Below, piece after piece: positions 1 through 10,135 of a DNA stretch of 64,000 nt. Position 1 is the first letter of the stretch. The number at the start of each line of letters is the position of its first letter. A program made the translations under genes and the position numbers. The DNA comes from Palaemon carinicauda (taxonomy: Eukaryota; Arthropoda; Malacostraca; Decapoda; Palaemonidae). The stretch spans positions 17,773,353 to 17,837,352 of the forward strand of contig NC_090759.1 in assembly GCF_036898095.1 (NCBI RefSeq). Reading direction: 5' to 3'. The notes under the pieces are model-generated. The model made no database searches, was not told the origin of the DNA, and saw nothing but the letters and a program-made list of their open reading frames with translations.

Positions 1-693
1 TGGGTAATCAAATGCACTTACTGACTAGAAAATTGATGAAGAGAGAAGAAAATGAAAGCAATGAGTTTAGGAAGAAAATTATTGGGATCTAACCATGGAG
101 GAATCGATGGAAAGATAACAAGAATCCCGGAAAACAGAAGCAAGGGGTGACATTCACATTCTAAAGACAGAAAAAGCTAATGAATAGGCCTACCCTTGGG
201 ATGTTCGATCTGAGAAATCGGATGCTCCGTAGTATGTGTTAATCTCTAATCCTCTGCGCTTAGTACAGTATATAGATATAATACATTTTTCATCGAATGA
301 ATATACAGATATATGATGTGGTAGGAAAGTTGAGACGCAGAGAATCTGAAGGGAAGCACTCCCATTTTGTAAATAAATAATAGAGAACAGTGAAAATTTA
401 ATTCATCTAATCATGTTCCTTGCAAATATAACCTAAAGAACCTTAAAATGGCATAATTTAATGTTATCATGGCTACTTGACCCATTTAGATCAGGTATAG
501 TTCTTATTAGGAGTTTTTACTGTTAAAATTTCACTAATAATTTATAAACTACACGTGCTGTATTTTCCAAATCACTTCCTGCTGTTGCTATCCTCTAGAA
601 ATGCAGAAAAGATTCCAAATTGATATTGCCGAAAATAAATGTGAGAACGGACCCAAGAAATCCACCGTTTCGATCAACCTCAGCAGATGACTC

Positions 694-694
<1 letters not shown>
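1..694. other. AT-rich non-coding DNA
   Basis: I see no coding region, RNA gene or clear repeat here. The sequence is AT-rich with many stops in every frame and looks like ordinary intergenic DNA. Confidence 0.6.

Positions 695-762
<68 letters not shown>
695..762. repeat. (GA)n microsatellite
   Basis: This is an uninterrupted GA dinucleotide run of about 34 units. Similar pure GA runs occur at 2991-3070 and 6496-6566, so the tract type recurs in this locus. Confidence 0.98.
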
Positions 763-768
<6 letters not shown>

Positions 769-870
769 AAATACAAAAGTATATTTTTTATTGCATTAGA
801 TCTTTTAATCTCCAGTAATTAGAAGCATAGAGAACTTGTGATTTCGGTCCTTGCCAATTATTCTAAACAT

Positions 871-1203
871 CCAGAACTGGCACTTGGAAAAAAGTTTATT
901 TTCAGAACTGGCACCTGAAAAAAGTTTATTTCCAGAATTGGCACCCGAAAAGTTTATTTCCAGAACTGGCACCTGAAAAAAGTTTATTTCCAGAACTGGC
1001 ACCTGAGAAATGTTTATTTCCAGAATTGGCACCTGAGAAAAGTTTATTTCCAGAACTGGCACCTGAGAAAAGTTTATTTTTCGGAAGTGGCACCTGAGAA
1101 AAGTTCATTTCCAGAACTGGCACCTAAGAAAAGTTTATTTCTAGAACTGGCACCTAAGAAAAGTTTATTTCCAGAAGTGACATTCTGAGAAAAGCTTTTT
1201 TCC
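871..1203. repeat. 30-bp minisatellite, about 11 units
   Basis: About eleven imperfect copies of a 30-bp unit, each containing CAGAACTGGCACCTGA followed by AAAAGTTTATTTC, lie head to tail. Because 30 is a multiple of three, several frames on the minus strand stay open and read as ten-residue periodic peptides (for example SGASSGNKLF). I regard these as by-products of the repeat and not as a gene, since there is no non-repetitive coding sequence beside them. Units differ by substitutions and 1-5 bp indels, so the array is not freshly expanded. Confidence 0.93.
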
Positions 1204-1388
1204 ACCTTAGCTTCACTGTCTGAAGGGTGTTGGCATTTAAAACTCCTTCGTTCAGTCATGGGTCATATGAAATCTCGTTGGTCCATTCACTAAATGTCAG
1301 TGCATGACGGTAAATAGTCCACAGAGAGAACAGAACACTCTTATTCTTAAGCTTACCAGTTTTCATTCAAGGTTCCAAAATGGAGGAA

Positions 1389-1745
1389 TTTATTCTTTTA
1401 TCATTATTATTAGCTAAGCTACAGCCATATTTGGAAAAGCATGTTGCTGTAAGCCCAAGGGATACAACAGGGAAAATAATTCAGTGACGAAAGGAAATAA
1501 CAAAACTAAAGGATTGTGTGCTTCACTGTACCCTTAAGCAAGAGAACTCTAACCAAAGACAGTAGAAGCCATGGTATAGAGTCTATAGCATTACCCAAGA
1601 CTAGGGAACAATGGTTTAATTTTGAAGTGTCCTTCTCATAGAAGAGCTGTTTACTATAGCTAAAGTCTTTTCTATCCTTACCAAGTGGAAACTAGTCGCT
1701 GAGCTATTACAGTGGAACAGTTAACCCCTTGAGTGAAAATTATAT
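1389..1745 (+). repeat. Interspersed repeat R1, copy 1
   Basis: This copy has a short ATT head, then TTAGCTAAGCTACAGCC, a GGAAAAGCATG block, AAGCCCAAGG, CAACAGGGAAAA and, further on, AGAGAACTCTAACC and CTATCCTTACCAAG. The same ordered blocks recur at 4103-4735 and, in part, at 7012-7255 and 9985-10135. It has no coding capacity. The repeated order of blocks shows a dispersed repeat family. I recall similar sequence from shrimp genomes, which is background knowledge and not a search result. Confidence 0.85.
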
Positions 1746-2984
1746 TCCTTAATTTCCTATTCTGAAACCAATAATAATGCCTAAACAAACTGCTTTCTAC
1801 AATTTGCATGGCCTCTTTCAGTGTAACAGTTTGGATCTCTTTTTTCGTCCATTGGTTTCATTTTCATTCCATATGAAATCTGCAAAAAATGCCTTTACGT
1901 CTCATTTTATTTCAAGTTCTTCCAATCTTTTTGATTAGCGAGAAATTGGCTATTATTCTTTAGGCCACCAAGGATCCTTAAAACAAGCATTTTAATAGCA
2001 TACTTTGTCTTAAGTTGTCTAAGCATCAATCGCAAGCCTATTTGGGACTGGTGTGCACATTTTGTGACTGATGGCTTGTAAAGAGGTATCCCATTTGGAT
2101 TTTTTTTTAATCTTTTTCTATAAATCCTCCTTTTCTACGTCGATGTTCCTCTGACTTCCTGTAGTTCCTGTCACAATTTTTAAGCTTCCACTTCAGATTT
2201 AACTTCCAAGGGCATTCTCATTTCAGGTAATTCCGAGTAGAACTCTTAAAGTGAAACTGAACTGTTTACCTGACAGAGGCAAGCAAGGCCAAGTACGGCA
2301 CCAATGCTCCTGGTCAAATTCGATACTTTCTCTTTGATATACTCCTTAAGATGGCTTCTCAGCAGTTGATGGGAAAACTAAATGTATCGCTTTTACCATT
2401 TTCGTGAGTTTGTAAAGTTCCCCCATTGGTATGTAGGCCTAGAGCTTGTTCATCCTTAGGTAAGCTTTAATTCTATAAACGCTGTTTGAATTCCACAATT
2501 ATTAAACTTTTTTTCTCACAACTTTCAAAATATATACATTATTAAACAGAACTCATTCATCCATAAACAAGCTATTGCTTTCTTTTCGGGTAAAATAATA
2601 TATTCAGTATCTATAAACCCACCATTACTAAGTTCTAACGAATTTTAAATTTATAAATGCCATTGTCGAATAACTATTTCCTTTACTCGTAACAAGAATA
2701 CCTTTAAAATCTGGAAATCTTCTACAGCCTCTGTATTCCCATAGTCCCTTGACTTTTTGATTCAATGGGATACTTATAAAACTGATCTTAGCGCATTTAT
2801 CTCTTCGTCTTTCTGTTCTCCTTATTGAAAAAGATAAATAGTGCGTATATAGGGTTTATGATGCTTATACCTTAAACACTCCTATCATCGTAAAATGTAA
2901 ATAACTGTACTGCATATGACTGTTCTCACGTAATTATATATTTTGAAAATCTTTTCACCCACATACCCCTTCCGTTAATAAACG

Positions 2985-2990
<6 letters not shown>
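1746..2990. other. Non-coding DNA
   Basis: AT-rich sequence without a convincing coding region or recognised repeat. All open frames are short and show no protein-like features. Confidence 0.55.
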
Positions 2991-3073
<83 letters not shown>

Positions 3074-3083
3074 GGGGGGGGGG
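2991..3083. repeat. (GA)n followed by poly(G)
   Basis: About 40 GA units run directly into a single A and a tract of about 12 G. On the minus strand this reads as a long Leu/Ser or poly-Pro stretch, which is an artefact of the microsatellite. Confidence 0.97.
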
Positions 3084-3726
3084 TGGCGCTTGTGGCACAC
3101 AGGAGAGGAAACAGGCCAATAATATGGAGCCGTTATACAAAAGGAAACACCATCCTGTTTGGGGGCAGTGTCGTTAGCCTGAGGCTATAGCCGGAATGCG
3201 GCTTCTTTCTGCTTCTGTCATTATACAATTCCGGCCAAATAACGCCAGGCGTTTGCCTGTCGGTGTTCCTGAACCGCTGGAGAAGAAACAAGACTTTTAA
3301 ACCATGAATTTAAGTATGTTCAGTCACAAACAGTTGTATGTACGTATCTATGCAACCATGTATGAGTGCACAAACACTGTCTGTGTGTGCTGTATGTCCT
3401 GGTTCTTTTTTTTCCAGAAATTTGAAACTCAGTAGAATTTAAATCGAAATAGGCAACAGACAAACGATGTACCTGCCTCTTGTAGATCATAAAGGATCTG
3501 TTAAAAAAACAAAGAAATTTTCAACAAGGATAACTCTTAATTTTGTATAAATGAAAAAAAAAAAAAAAAAAAACAGTCTGTGGACAAGAATATAGAGCCG
3601 TAGACTTTACAAGTATTTTAACGTAGCCCAAGGGTTAAAAGGTGAGGCAAGACTCAGGCATGTTACTTGCAACTCCGTACCAAATATGCATATAATCCAT
3701 ATAAAGACAGTGTGTTACCTTCCAAA

Positions 3727-3727
<1 letters not shown>
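3084..3727. other. Non-coding DNA with a poly(A) tract
   Basis: No gene is seen. A run of about 20 A lies at 3554-3573. It could mark a retroposed tail, but I see no recognisable retroposon body upstream of it. Confidence 0.5.

Positions 3728-3791
<64 letters not shown>
3728..3791. repeat. (AAT)n microsatellite
   Basis: About 21 uninterrupted AAT units. A second AAT tract lies at 7637-7700, and ATT tracts head copies of repeat R1. Confidence 0.98.
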
Positions 3792-4102
3792 TGTCTGACC
3801 TTATCTTAAATTCAAACTACCAGCAGTTGTGGTGGATAGAATCATTTCAGTTTGAGTTTCTTGTACATTTAAATAACATTCGTTTTAGGAATAACAATTG
3901 TAAAATAGATTTCTAAAAGGAAGAATGACAAGCAGTGCAACGAAGCCAACAGCTTTCTACATAATAAGCCACATTTTACGTTTATTTTTCGCACCAGCTT
4001 ATTCTAGTTAAGAATTTTATAATTTTCTTCAAAAAACTCATTTGTTGTAGGATGATGTCACATAAATTATCTTTCGTTTCGAATCCCTTTGATGGTCATC
4101 TT

Positions 4103-4735
4103 GAATTCTTTGTATTATTATTATTGCTAAGCTACAACCTTAGTTGGAAAATCAAGATGCTATAAGCCCAGGGGCTCCAACAGGGAAAAATAGCCGAGGA
4201 AACAAGGAAAAATAAAATATTTTAAGAACAGTACATCCAAATATTTCCTATGTAAACTATAAAAACTTTAACTAAACAACAAGAAAAGAAATAAGATAGA
4301 ATAGTGTACCCGAGTGTACCCCCAAGCAAGAGAACTCTAACCCAAGACAATGGAAGACCATAGTACAGTGGCTATGGCACTACCCGAGACTTAGAGAACA
4401 ATAGTTTGATTTAGGAGTGTCCTCTTAAATGAGCTGCTTACCATAGCTAAAGTCTCTCTTCTATCCTTACCAAGAGGAAAGAGGCCACTGAATAATTACA
4501 AGGCAGTAGTTAACCCCTTGGGCGAAGAAGAATTGTTTGGTAATCTCAGTGTTGTCAGGTGCACGAGGATAGAGGAGAATATATAAAGAATAAGCCAGAC
4601 TATACGATGTATGTTTAGGCAAAGGGAAAATGAACCGTAACCAGAGAGAAGGATCCAATGTAGAACTGTCTGGCCAGTCAAAGGGCGCCGCAACTCTCTA
4701 GCTGTAGTAGCTTTTTTCCAAGTCTCCCTTAAAAT
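4103..4735 (+). repeat. Interspersed repeat R1, longest copy
   Basis: This is the most complete R1 copy in the window. It starts with (ATT)n and GCTAAGCTACAACC, continues through CCAACAGGGAAAAATAG, AAACTATAAAAAC, AAGCAAGAGAACTCTAACCC, TTCTATCCTTACCAAGAGG and GGATCCAATGTAG, and ends near CTGTCTGGCCAGTCAAAGG and CAACTCTCTAGC. It carries no protein or obvious tRNA-like head. The 3' blocks recur alone at 9985-10135, which links that fragment to the family. Confidence 0.87.
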
Positions 4736-6194
4736 CAAAATGTCCAATTATTCGTAACTTTTCTGTACCATTACTTTGAACTCTCGTTGCATGGTGGTGG
4801 TGGTGGTGGGCACGGCCACGGTCTTGGTAGATGTAATATACTCCATTACACTTACTGTACTGTGCACCGTAGTGGTGGGTGAACGGAGCAAACTCACGTG
4901 GTCGTGTCTCAACCTCCTTGGGTTTTCACCTGATAACCTCCAGCCCTTGAGACCCAATTCATCAGTCTAGAAAGGACGAGGTGTTGGTATTATGTATATG
5001 GGCGTTTGAAATTGTGAAACCGGTAGGGTTGGGTGTAACTACTTAATTTTTCATTCAATGATATGTAAAATTATTTTCTAAATACCCCTCTATGCCATTC
5101 ATTTTATCGATGGTACCATTTTACGCAATTGCTATACAATTCAACTGTGTGCAATTTGTATATTTAATGCACCATTAGTAATGATAGGCCCAAGGGGCTA
5201 CATCGTGAAATTTGTTAGCACAGTGTTAGGGGAAATCAGGCGACTTCGCACTAGGGCGACGCCTCTTCTGCTCCGGGGTGAGAATTATGAGACGCCAGGG
5301 CACAAAAATGACGGCTGCCACCGCTACACTTCCTGTTATTGTTCTTGGCTGACATACATCCATAAAAAAAATATTGCTAGAAAATTGCATCACATTACCT
5401 TCTGCGATGAATCACCAAGAAAAAAAAAATGAATTGGGCAGAATTCTTTTTTTTAATCATAAGATAAGAAATTATGTATATGTTGTAGCCTACTGTATGT
5501 AAGAGAAGGCTATACGCCACAAATCCTACGTCTTGCCAATAAAACAATCATTAACCAATGCAATTCAACATAAAGATTAACGAGGTCATGAGAAGACTTT
5601 ATTCGAAGTGTCATCTGTAAGTTAATGGTCATGAAATTTGAATTATATATTTTAACTTACAAATGATTAATGATAAGCATAATAATCAATTTTCTTAAGT
5701 ACTTACTCTTCTGCAGCAACTAAATTGACGTCGTTTTAAAATTTAGATAAAGCAAGCCTTATGCCAGCATGGGCTGTTGCTCCTAGATTAACCCGTGGTT
5801 AGGCTATTTGGAGACCCGGCACGCAGGTATCCCGCAACTAGGACACGTGATTGGTCTTGCTCAGGGCGGCAAGGCCCCGGGATACAAAATCATTAGAATA
5901 CCACAGGTTCAGTCATTGTACCGAAGTGTACCACGTTTGCAACCGTAGATTCTGTAGTGACGAAAATGACATAATTAGCAATATTTATATACGTAAACAA
6001 TTTATTCCATGCTCTGTTTAACTTTGCGCCTTCGCAAAAGTGATGATAATACAAGATTATTACTAATGTTCTTTCGAAATAATCGTTAATCGAAATTGTC
6101 TCGATGAAATATTAGATGTGACACTTAAATAATAAGAGGTATAATATTACATAACTACACTATATGACTATTGGATAACAGAAATTGCCGAACG
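4736..6194. other. Non-coding DNA
   Basis: No convincing gene. A small GTG run lies near 4792-4809. A GC-richer patch at about 5757-5890 stands out from its AT-rich surroundings and may be an old repeat fragment, but I could not assign it. Confidence 0.5.
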
Positions 6195-6282
6195 TTTTCA
6201 AAAGTTTTAGATAGAGACGACTGGCGAAATCTAACCAAGGCCCTTTGCGTCAATATGCGTAGGAGATGATGATGATAATTAC
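6195..6282 (+). mobile_element. LINE 3'-end fragment with (TGA)n tail
   Basis: The segment translates to the last residues of a LINE ORF2 (DRDDWRNL, ALCVN, then a stop) followed by TGATGATGATAA. The better copy at 6768-7012 has the same tail, including AGATAGAGACGACTG, TGTCAATA-like and GTAGGAG blocks. A very short 5'-truncated copy with a simple tail is typical of target-primed reverse transcription. Confidence 0.7.
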
Positions 6283-6494
6283 CCAATCAATCAGACTGTG
6301 ATTACCTCAATTGCAGATGACATTAATCGTTTGCTTTGTCAAAATTTGTTGCTAATTTACATAATAAACTGAGTAAGTAGTTTGATACCTACTTTATAAA
6401 CTGATAATGTAAAGTTATGAATTAAATGAAAAAACAAAACTAAATAGAATTACATTGATAGGATTTCACACATTATATTATCATTGGCAGGACT

Positions 6495-6495
<1 letters not shown>
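6283..6495. other. Non-coding DNA
   Basis: Short AT-rich spacer with no gene or recognised repeat. Confidence 0.5.

Positions 6496-6566
<71 letters not shown>
6496..6566. repeat. (GA)n microsatellite
   Basis: About 35 uninterrupted GA units. Confidence 0.98.
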
Positions 6567-6570
<4 letters not shown>

Positions 6571-6767
6571 AACTACTGTACATACATTAAAGACTCAGCA
6601 TAAAATCTAAGGACAAAAATAATAATAATTAAAAAAAAAATGCGCACAATAATCATTGAGCCTATGTTCTCAGCAACAAATGGGGTAACGATTAATTAAA
6701 AAATTATTCCCCACAGGAAGGCAAAATCTATCAACACCATAAAAATCAATATATAGTAATTATATAC

Positions 6768-7010
6768 AAGAGGTACATGGAGATGGTTTAGGCATACTCT
6801 TCCCACTCCCCAAGAGAGATTAGTTCACCAAACTTTCAACTGGGCTCCACAAGGCACTAGAAGAGTTGGGAGATCCAGGCCTACATGGCTGAGGACTATC
6901 AAGCGTGAATTAGATGATGAATGGAGAAATATTGATTTAAAAGTTCAAGATAGAGACGACTGACGAAATCTATCCGATGCCCTTTGTGTCAATAGGTGTA
7001 GGAGGTGATA

Positions 7011-7012
<2 letters not shown>
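6768..7012 (+). mobile_element. LINE ORF2 C-terminus and 3' end
   Basis: One frame reads through the conserved C-terminal part of a LINE ORF2: a WRWFRHTLP block, WAPQGTR, GRSRPTWLRT, ELDDEW and QDRDD, ending in ALCVN and a stop. This pattern (a histidine near the start, then a W-P-G-R-P series) is a well-known tail of metazoan LINE polyproteins. The same tail occurs at 6195-6282. The reading is interrupted by one TGA. The 5' side is truncated, and the 3' side runs into the ATT head of repeat R1 at 7012. Confidence 0.78.
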
Positions 7013-7063
<51 letters not shown>

Positions 7064-7255
7064 GCTAAGCTACAACCCTAGTTGGAAAAGCAAGATGCTA
7101 TAAGCCCAAGGACTCCAAGAGGGAAAAATAGCCCAGTGAGGAAAGGAAATAAGGAAATAAATAAATATGAGAAATAATTAACAATTAATACAGTATTTTA
7201 AAAGCAGTAACAACATCAAAATAGATATTTCATATATAAACTATAAAAAGACTTA
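7012..7255 (+). repeat. Interspersed repeat R1, copy 3, with (ATT)n head
   Basis: A run of about 17 ATT units passes straight into AGCTAAGCTACAACCC, TAGTTGGAAAAGC, TATAAGCCCAAGG and GGAAAAATAGCCCAGTGAGG, then AACTATAAAAAGAC. It lacks the distal blocks found at 4260-4735. The ATT tract abuts the LINE tail, so the family may prefer, or create, such A/T-rich triplet junctions. Confidence 0.88.
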
Positions 7256-7264
7256 TGCCACGCT

Positions 7265-7386
<122 letters not shown>

Positions 7387-7635
7387 AGCGTGCGCATTAT
7401 TCCCCGACAGTGATATAACCACAGATATCTATGGCTGTAACTATATTGGAATTGTACGCACACTTGCGGTTTTCATCTAGATAGGACAGATCGCTCAAGG
7501 TCTATAAATTTTCAGTACCTCTGCAGACCATGACAACACGTATCATCATCTACGTGAGCGATCATAGAGGAAAAAGAAACTTGAAAGAATTGGGAGTAAA
7601 AAAAAAAAGAAAAAATGAGAAAAATGCATATCCTT

Positions 7636-7636
<1 letters not shown>

Positions 7637-7700
<64 letters not shown>
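7637..7700. repeat. (AAT)n microsatellite
   Basis: About 21 uninterrupted AAT units. A short open frame crosses it as poly-Asn, which I do not consider a gene. Confidence 0.98.
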
Positions 7701-7701
<1 letters not shown>

Positions 7702-8542
7702 GGCCTACTGCGTTAGAAACAACCTTTTTATTTTCCCACATGATTATCTTTCTTTGAAGAAAATCTAAACGACAAAGTATAAATTTACGAAAAGAATTTG
7801 TTCAATTTCTTAAGAAATTGATAAGAAAATAAAAAAAAAACCTTCTTCACTATATTTCTAACAGTAACGACACTATAAATTACTTGCATAATATCTATTG
7901 TCTTTATATACAGTATGCGCGCGTGAAAGAGTTGTGCATTGCTTAATAATATAAACCACTAGCAGTAGTTTCAGTGAGGAAAACTTGAAATGAAATGGCT
8001 GTAATGATACCTTGAAATGTAATTGAATTAAACATATCTACGATATCAAGATAATACTAAGAAACATCATTCAGACATATAATTCTTTTCGTACCTAATT
8101 TAACCTTAAACTTTCATAATCTAGTTCAAAATATATCACATAACATATAATTAAAAAAACAAAAACACAATCAATCAGACTTTAATCTTTCCCAAGTAGC
8201 CTATTATGAAAACGTACCGTACCTCAGTCAGATCAGATGATTTGACGAACTTGTTATAATTATGACTTTCCCTCCATAATCGAATAGTAACGGTTGTTTA
8301 TCGAACTTCTCGACGAATGAAGGTTGAAAAAGTGCAAACCGTGGTTCTGTACTCCAAAGGTCGAAATCACAACGTACAAGATTTCACCTGTTCGTCACAA
8401 GAGCTACTGTGGGACTGACTGGTGTGGTTGGGCGAATGGGCGGAAACTTGTCCACGACTTCTAAAAAGTCGCTGAGGCCATTAAGTTCTGCAATACTTTC
8501 TATTGCCGTACTGCGTGTATGCTCCTATCTGAATTTATGTAC

Positions 8543-8543
<1 letters not shown>
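7701..8543. other. Non-coding DNA
   Basis: AT-rich sequence with no supported gene or repeat. Confidence 0.5.

Positions 8544-8630
<87 letters not shown>
8544..8630. repeat. (TA)n microsatellite
   Basis: About 43 TA units. It lies 36 bp left of the palindrome at 8667-8816, which has a second TA run on its right side. Confidence 0.97.
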
Positions 8631-8632
<2 letters not shown>

Positions 8633-8666
8633 TTTACTGCCACAAGGATCACGTGACTTGGTATAC

Positions 8667-8813
8667 GCAAAAGCCAGTAGGAAATAATAAAAAGCTTTAG
8701 TACCAAGCGCTTTCGTGCATTTTAATACACTTCTTCAGGGTACCCTGAAGAAGTGTATTAAAATGCACGAAAGCGCTTGGTACTAAAGCTTTTTATTATT
8801 TCCTACTGGCTTT

Positions 8814-8816
<3 letters not shown>
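8667..8816. repeat. Perfect 150-bp palindrome (2 x 75 bp, no spacer)
   Basis: The 75 bases at 8667-8741 are the exact reverse complement of 8742-8816, with the axis inside GGGTACCC. I checked this base by base and found no mismatch. Symmetry fails at once outside the arms apart from flanking TA runs. A perfect palindrome without spacer is either very recent or maintained, or is an assembly or cloning fold-back. Each arm carries the elements of a minimal hammerhead ribozyme, annotated separately. Confidence 0.95.
8740..8783 (+). ncRNA. Candidate minimal hammerhead ribozyme motif
   Basis: Reading right across the palindrome axis, the order is GTACC, CTGAAGA, an extra A, a six-pair stem (GTGTAT, loop TAAA, ATGCAC), GAAA, and AAGCGCTT, then GGTAC. 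GTACC pairs with GGTAC as stem I, CTGANGA and GAAA are the conserved hammerhead core, and CTT before GGTAC would be the NUH cleavage site. Stem III would be only the self-complementary AAGCGCTT, as in dimeric small-stem-III hammerheads known from Penelope-like elements and retrozymes. The unpaired A after CTGAAGA is a deviation. The other palindrome arm gives the same motif on the minus strand. Activity is inference. Confidence 0.5.
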
Positions 8817-8885
<69 letters not shown>

Positions 8886-8896
8886 GGGGGGGGGGG
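8817..8896. repeat. (TA)n(TG)n poly(G) tract
   Basis: About 26 TA units pass into a TG run and then about 12 G, directly at the right end of the palindrome. Confidence 0.95.
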
Positions 8897-8939
8897 TAAA
8901 AATTGGTAATAGGATTATTAATTAACTCTCTACAGGGGC

Positions 8940-9980
8940 TAAAAAAGAAGCATATACGGTATACCCAATGGATCTGCTATAACAACAGAAGATGAAGAAA
9001 TGCAACGTTGGGTGGAACACTTTAGTGAGGTCATGAATAGGAGATATGAAGGGAATAATTTGATTGATGTACCTGAAGCTGGAGAAGACCTTGATGTGTC
9101 CATGAATGAATTCGGTGTGTTTAAGTCGAAGCCATCATTAAAAACTCAAGATATTGAAACCCTTGGATACGACGAAATAACTGTTAAGATGATTTTGGCC
9201 GAAAATGAAGTGACTCCCTGAATACTTTCAAGATTATTTTGTAGAATGTGGAATGAAGAGAGAAAGCCTGATGAATGGAGCTAGGACTGTTGGTAAAAAG
9301 AGAAAAAAAGGAGATCTGACTGAATGCAATAATTACAAAGGCATCAGACTTACGACAGTTTTCATGAAAATGTATATAGTCTGCTCATTCTAAAGAGAAG
9401 ACTAGAGAGAAAGACTGATGAAAAGCTGAGAGAGGAAAAAGAAGGATTTAGAAAAGGTCGAAGTTGTACTGACCAAATTTTCATTTTAAGACATGTACAG
9501 TAATGTGTAGAATATAGAAATCCTTTTTTTATGGCATTTGTGGACAATGAAAAATCCTTTAATAGTGTGTACCGGCCAATTTTATGGAGACTCATGCGTT
9601 ATTATGGAGTTCCTCTTAAATATGTAGCCTAAATTTGATTATTAAGTCTGTTCATGAGCATAGCAAGTGCAAAGTTAATGTTAATGGAGTGTTATCGAAT
9701 GAATTTTCAGTGAACATGGGAGAACTCCAAGGAAATGTGTTGTCACCTATGTTGTTTATCCTCCTCGTGGATTTTCTAATGCATAGAACAGTTGGGGATG
9801 GCGGAGAAGGGTTGGGAACTGGGTTGGTAACAGGAAATCAGCGTACTTAGAGTATGCTGATGACGCTGTCCTTATAAACAAAACACCACAGGACTTGCAA
9901 AGCTTGCTTACCAGAATGCATGAAATATCACACGAGGTTGGGCTCAAGATAAATAGAAGAAAGAAAGATGATGAGAACGG
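8940..9980 (+). mobile_element. Degenerate LINE reverse transcriptase fragment
   Basis: Pieces in shifting frames give a LINE RT. MQRWVEHFSEVMNR and PEAGEDLD (9000-9100) form the linker before RT. NNYKGIRLTT (about 9330) is RT block 2, EGFRKGRSCTDQIF (about 9445) follows, and the palm block with a mutated catalytic region lies near 9530. The turn before the active site shows LSPMLFILLVDF (about 9740), and LEYADDAVLIN (about 9850) keeps an intact YADD. Endonuclease and C-terminus are missing, and at least three frameshifts or stops break it. The clade is uncertain. The nearby 3' ends at 6195 and 6768 could belong to the same family. Confidence 0.82.
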
Positions 9981-9984
9981 AATA

Positions 9985-10135
9985 TGCAAATCCAGAGTGA
10001 AGGATCCAATGTAGTACTGTCTGGCCAGTCACAGGACCCCATAACTCTCTAGTGGTAGCATCCCAGGGAGTGGCTGATGCCCTGGCTAACTACTACCTAC
10101 CGCAACATTATAATAATTTTTTTTTCATATATAAA
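9985..10135 (+). repeat. Repeat R1, 3' part only
   Basis: GGATCCAATGTAG, ACTGTCTGGCCAGTCA, AACTCTCTAG and GGTAGCATCCCAGGG match the distal blocks of the R1 copy at 4640-4735 and extend it by about 60 bases. It follows immediately after the LINE fragment. Confidence 0.75.

Noticed and set aside
805..1259. Periodic minus-strand open frames over the 30-bp repeat as a repetitive protein gene
   Set aside because: They are products of the minisatellite, with indels that shift frames and no unique coding sequence next to them.
2955..3140. Leu/Ser-rich open frame
   Set aside because: It is a translation of the (GA)n tract on the minus strand.
5757..5890. A tRNA-derived SINE or tRNA gene
   Set aside because: The patch is GC-richer, but I could not place A and B boxes or a cloverleaf.
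7530..7757. Poly-Asn protein
   Set aside because: It is a translation of the (AAT)n microsatellite with short unrelated flanks.
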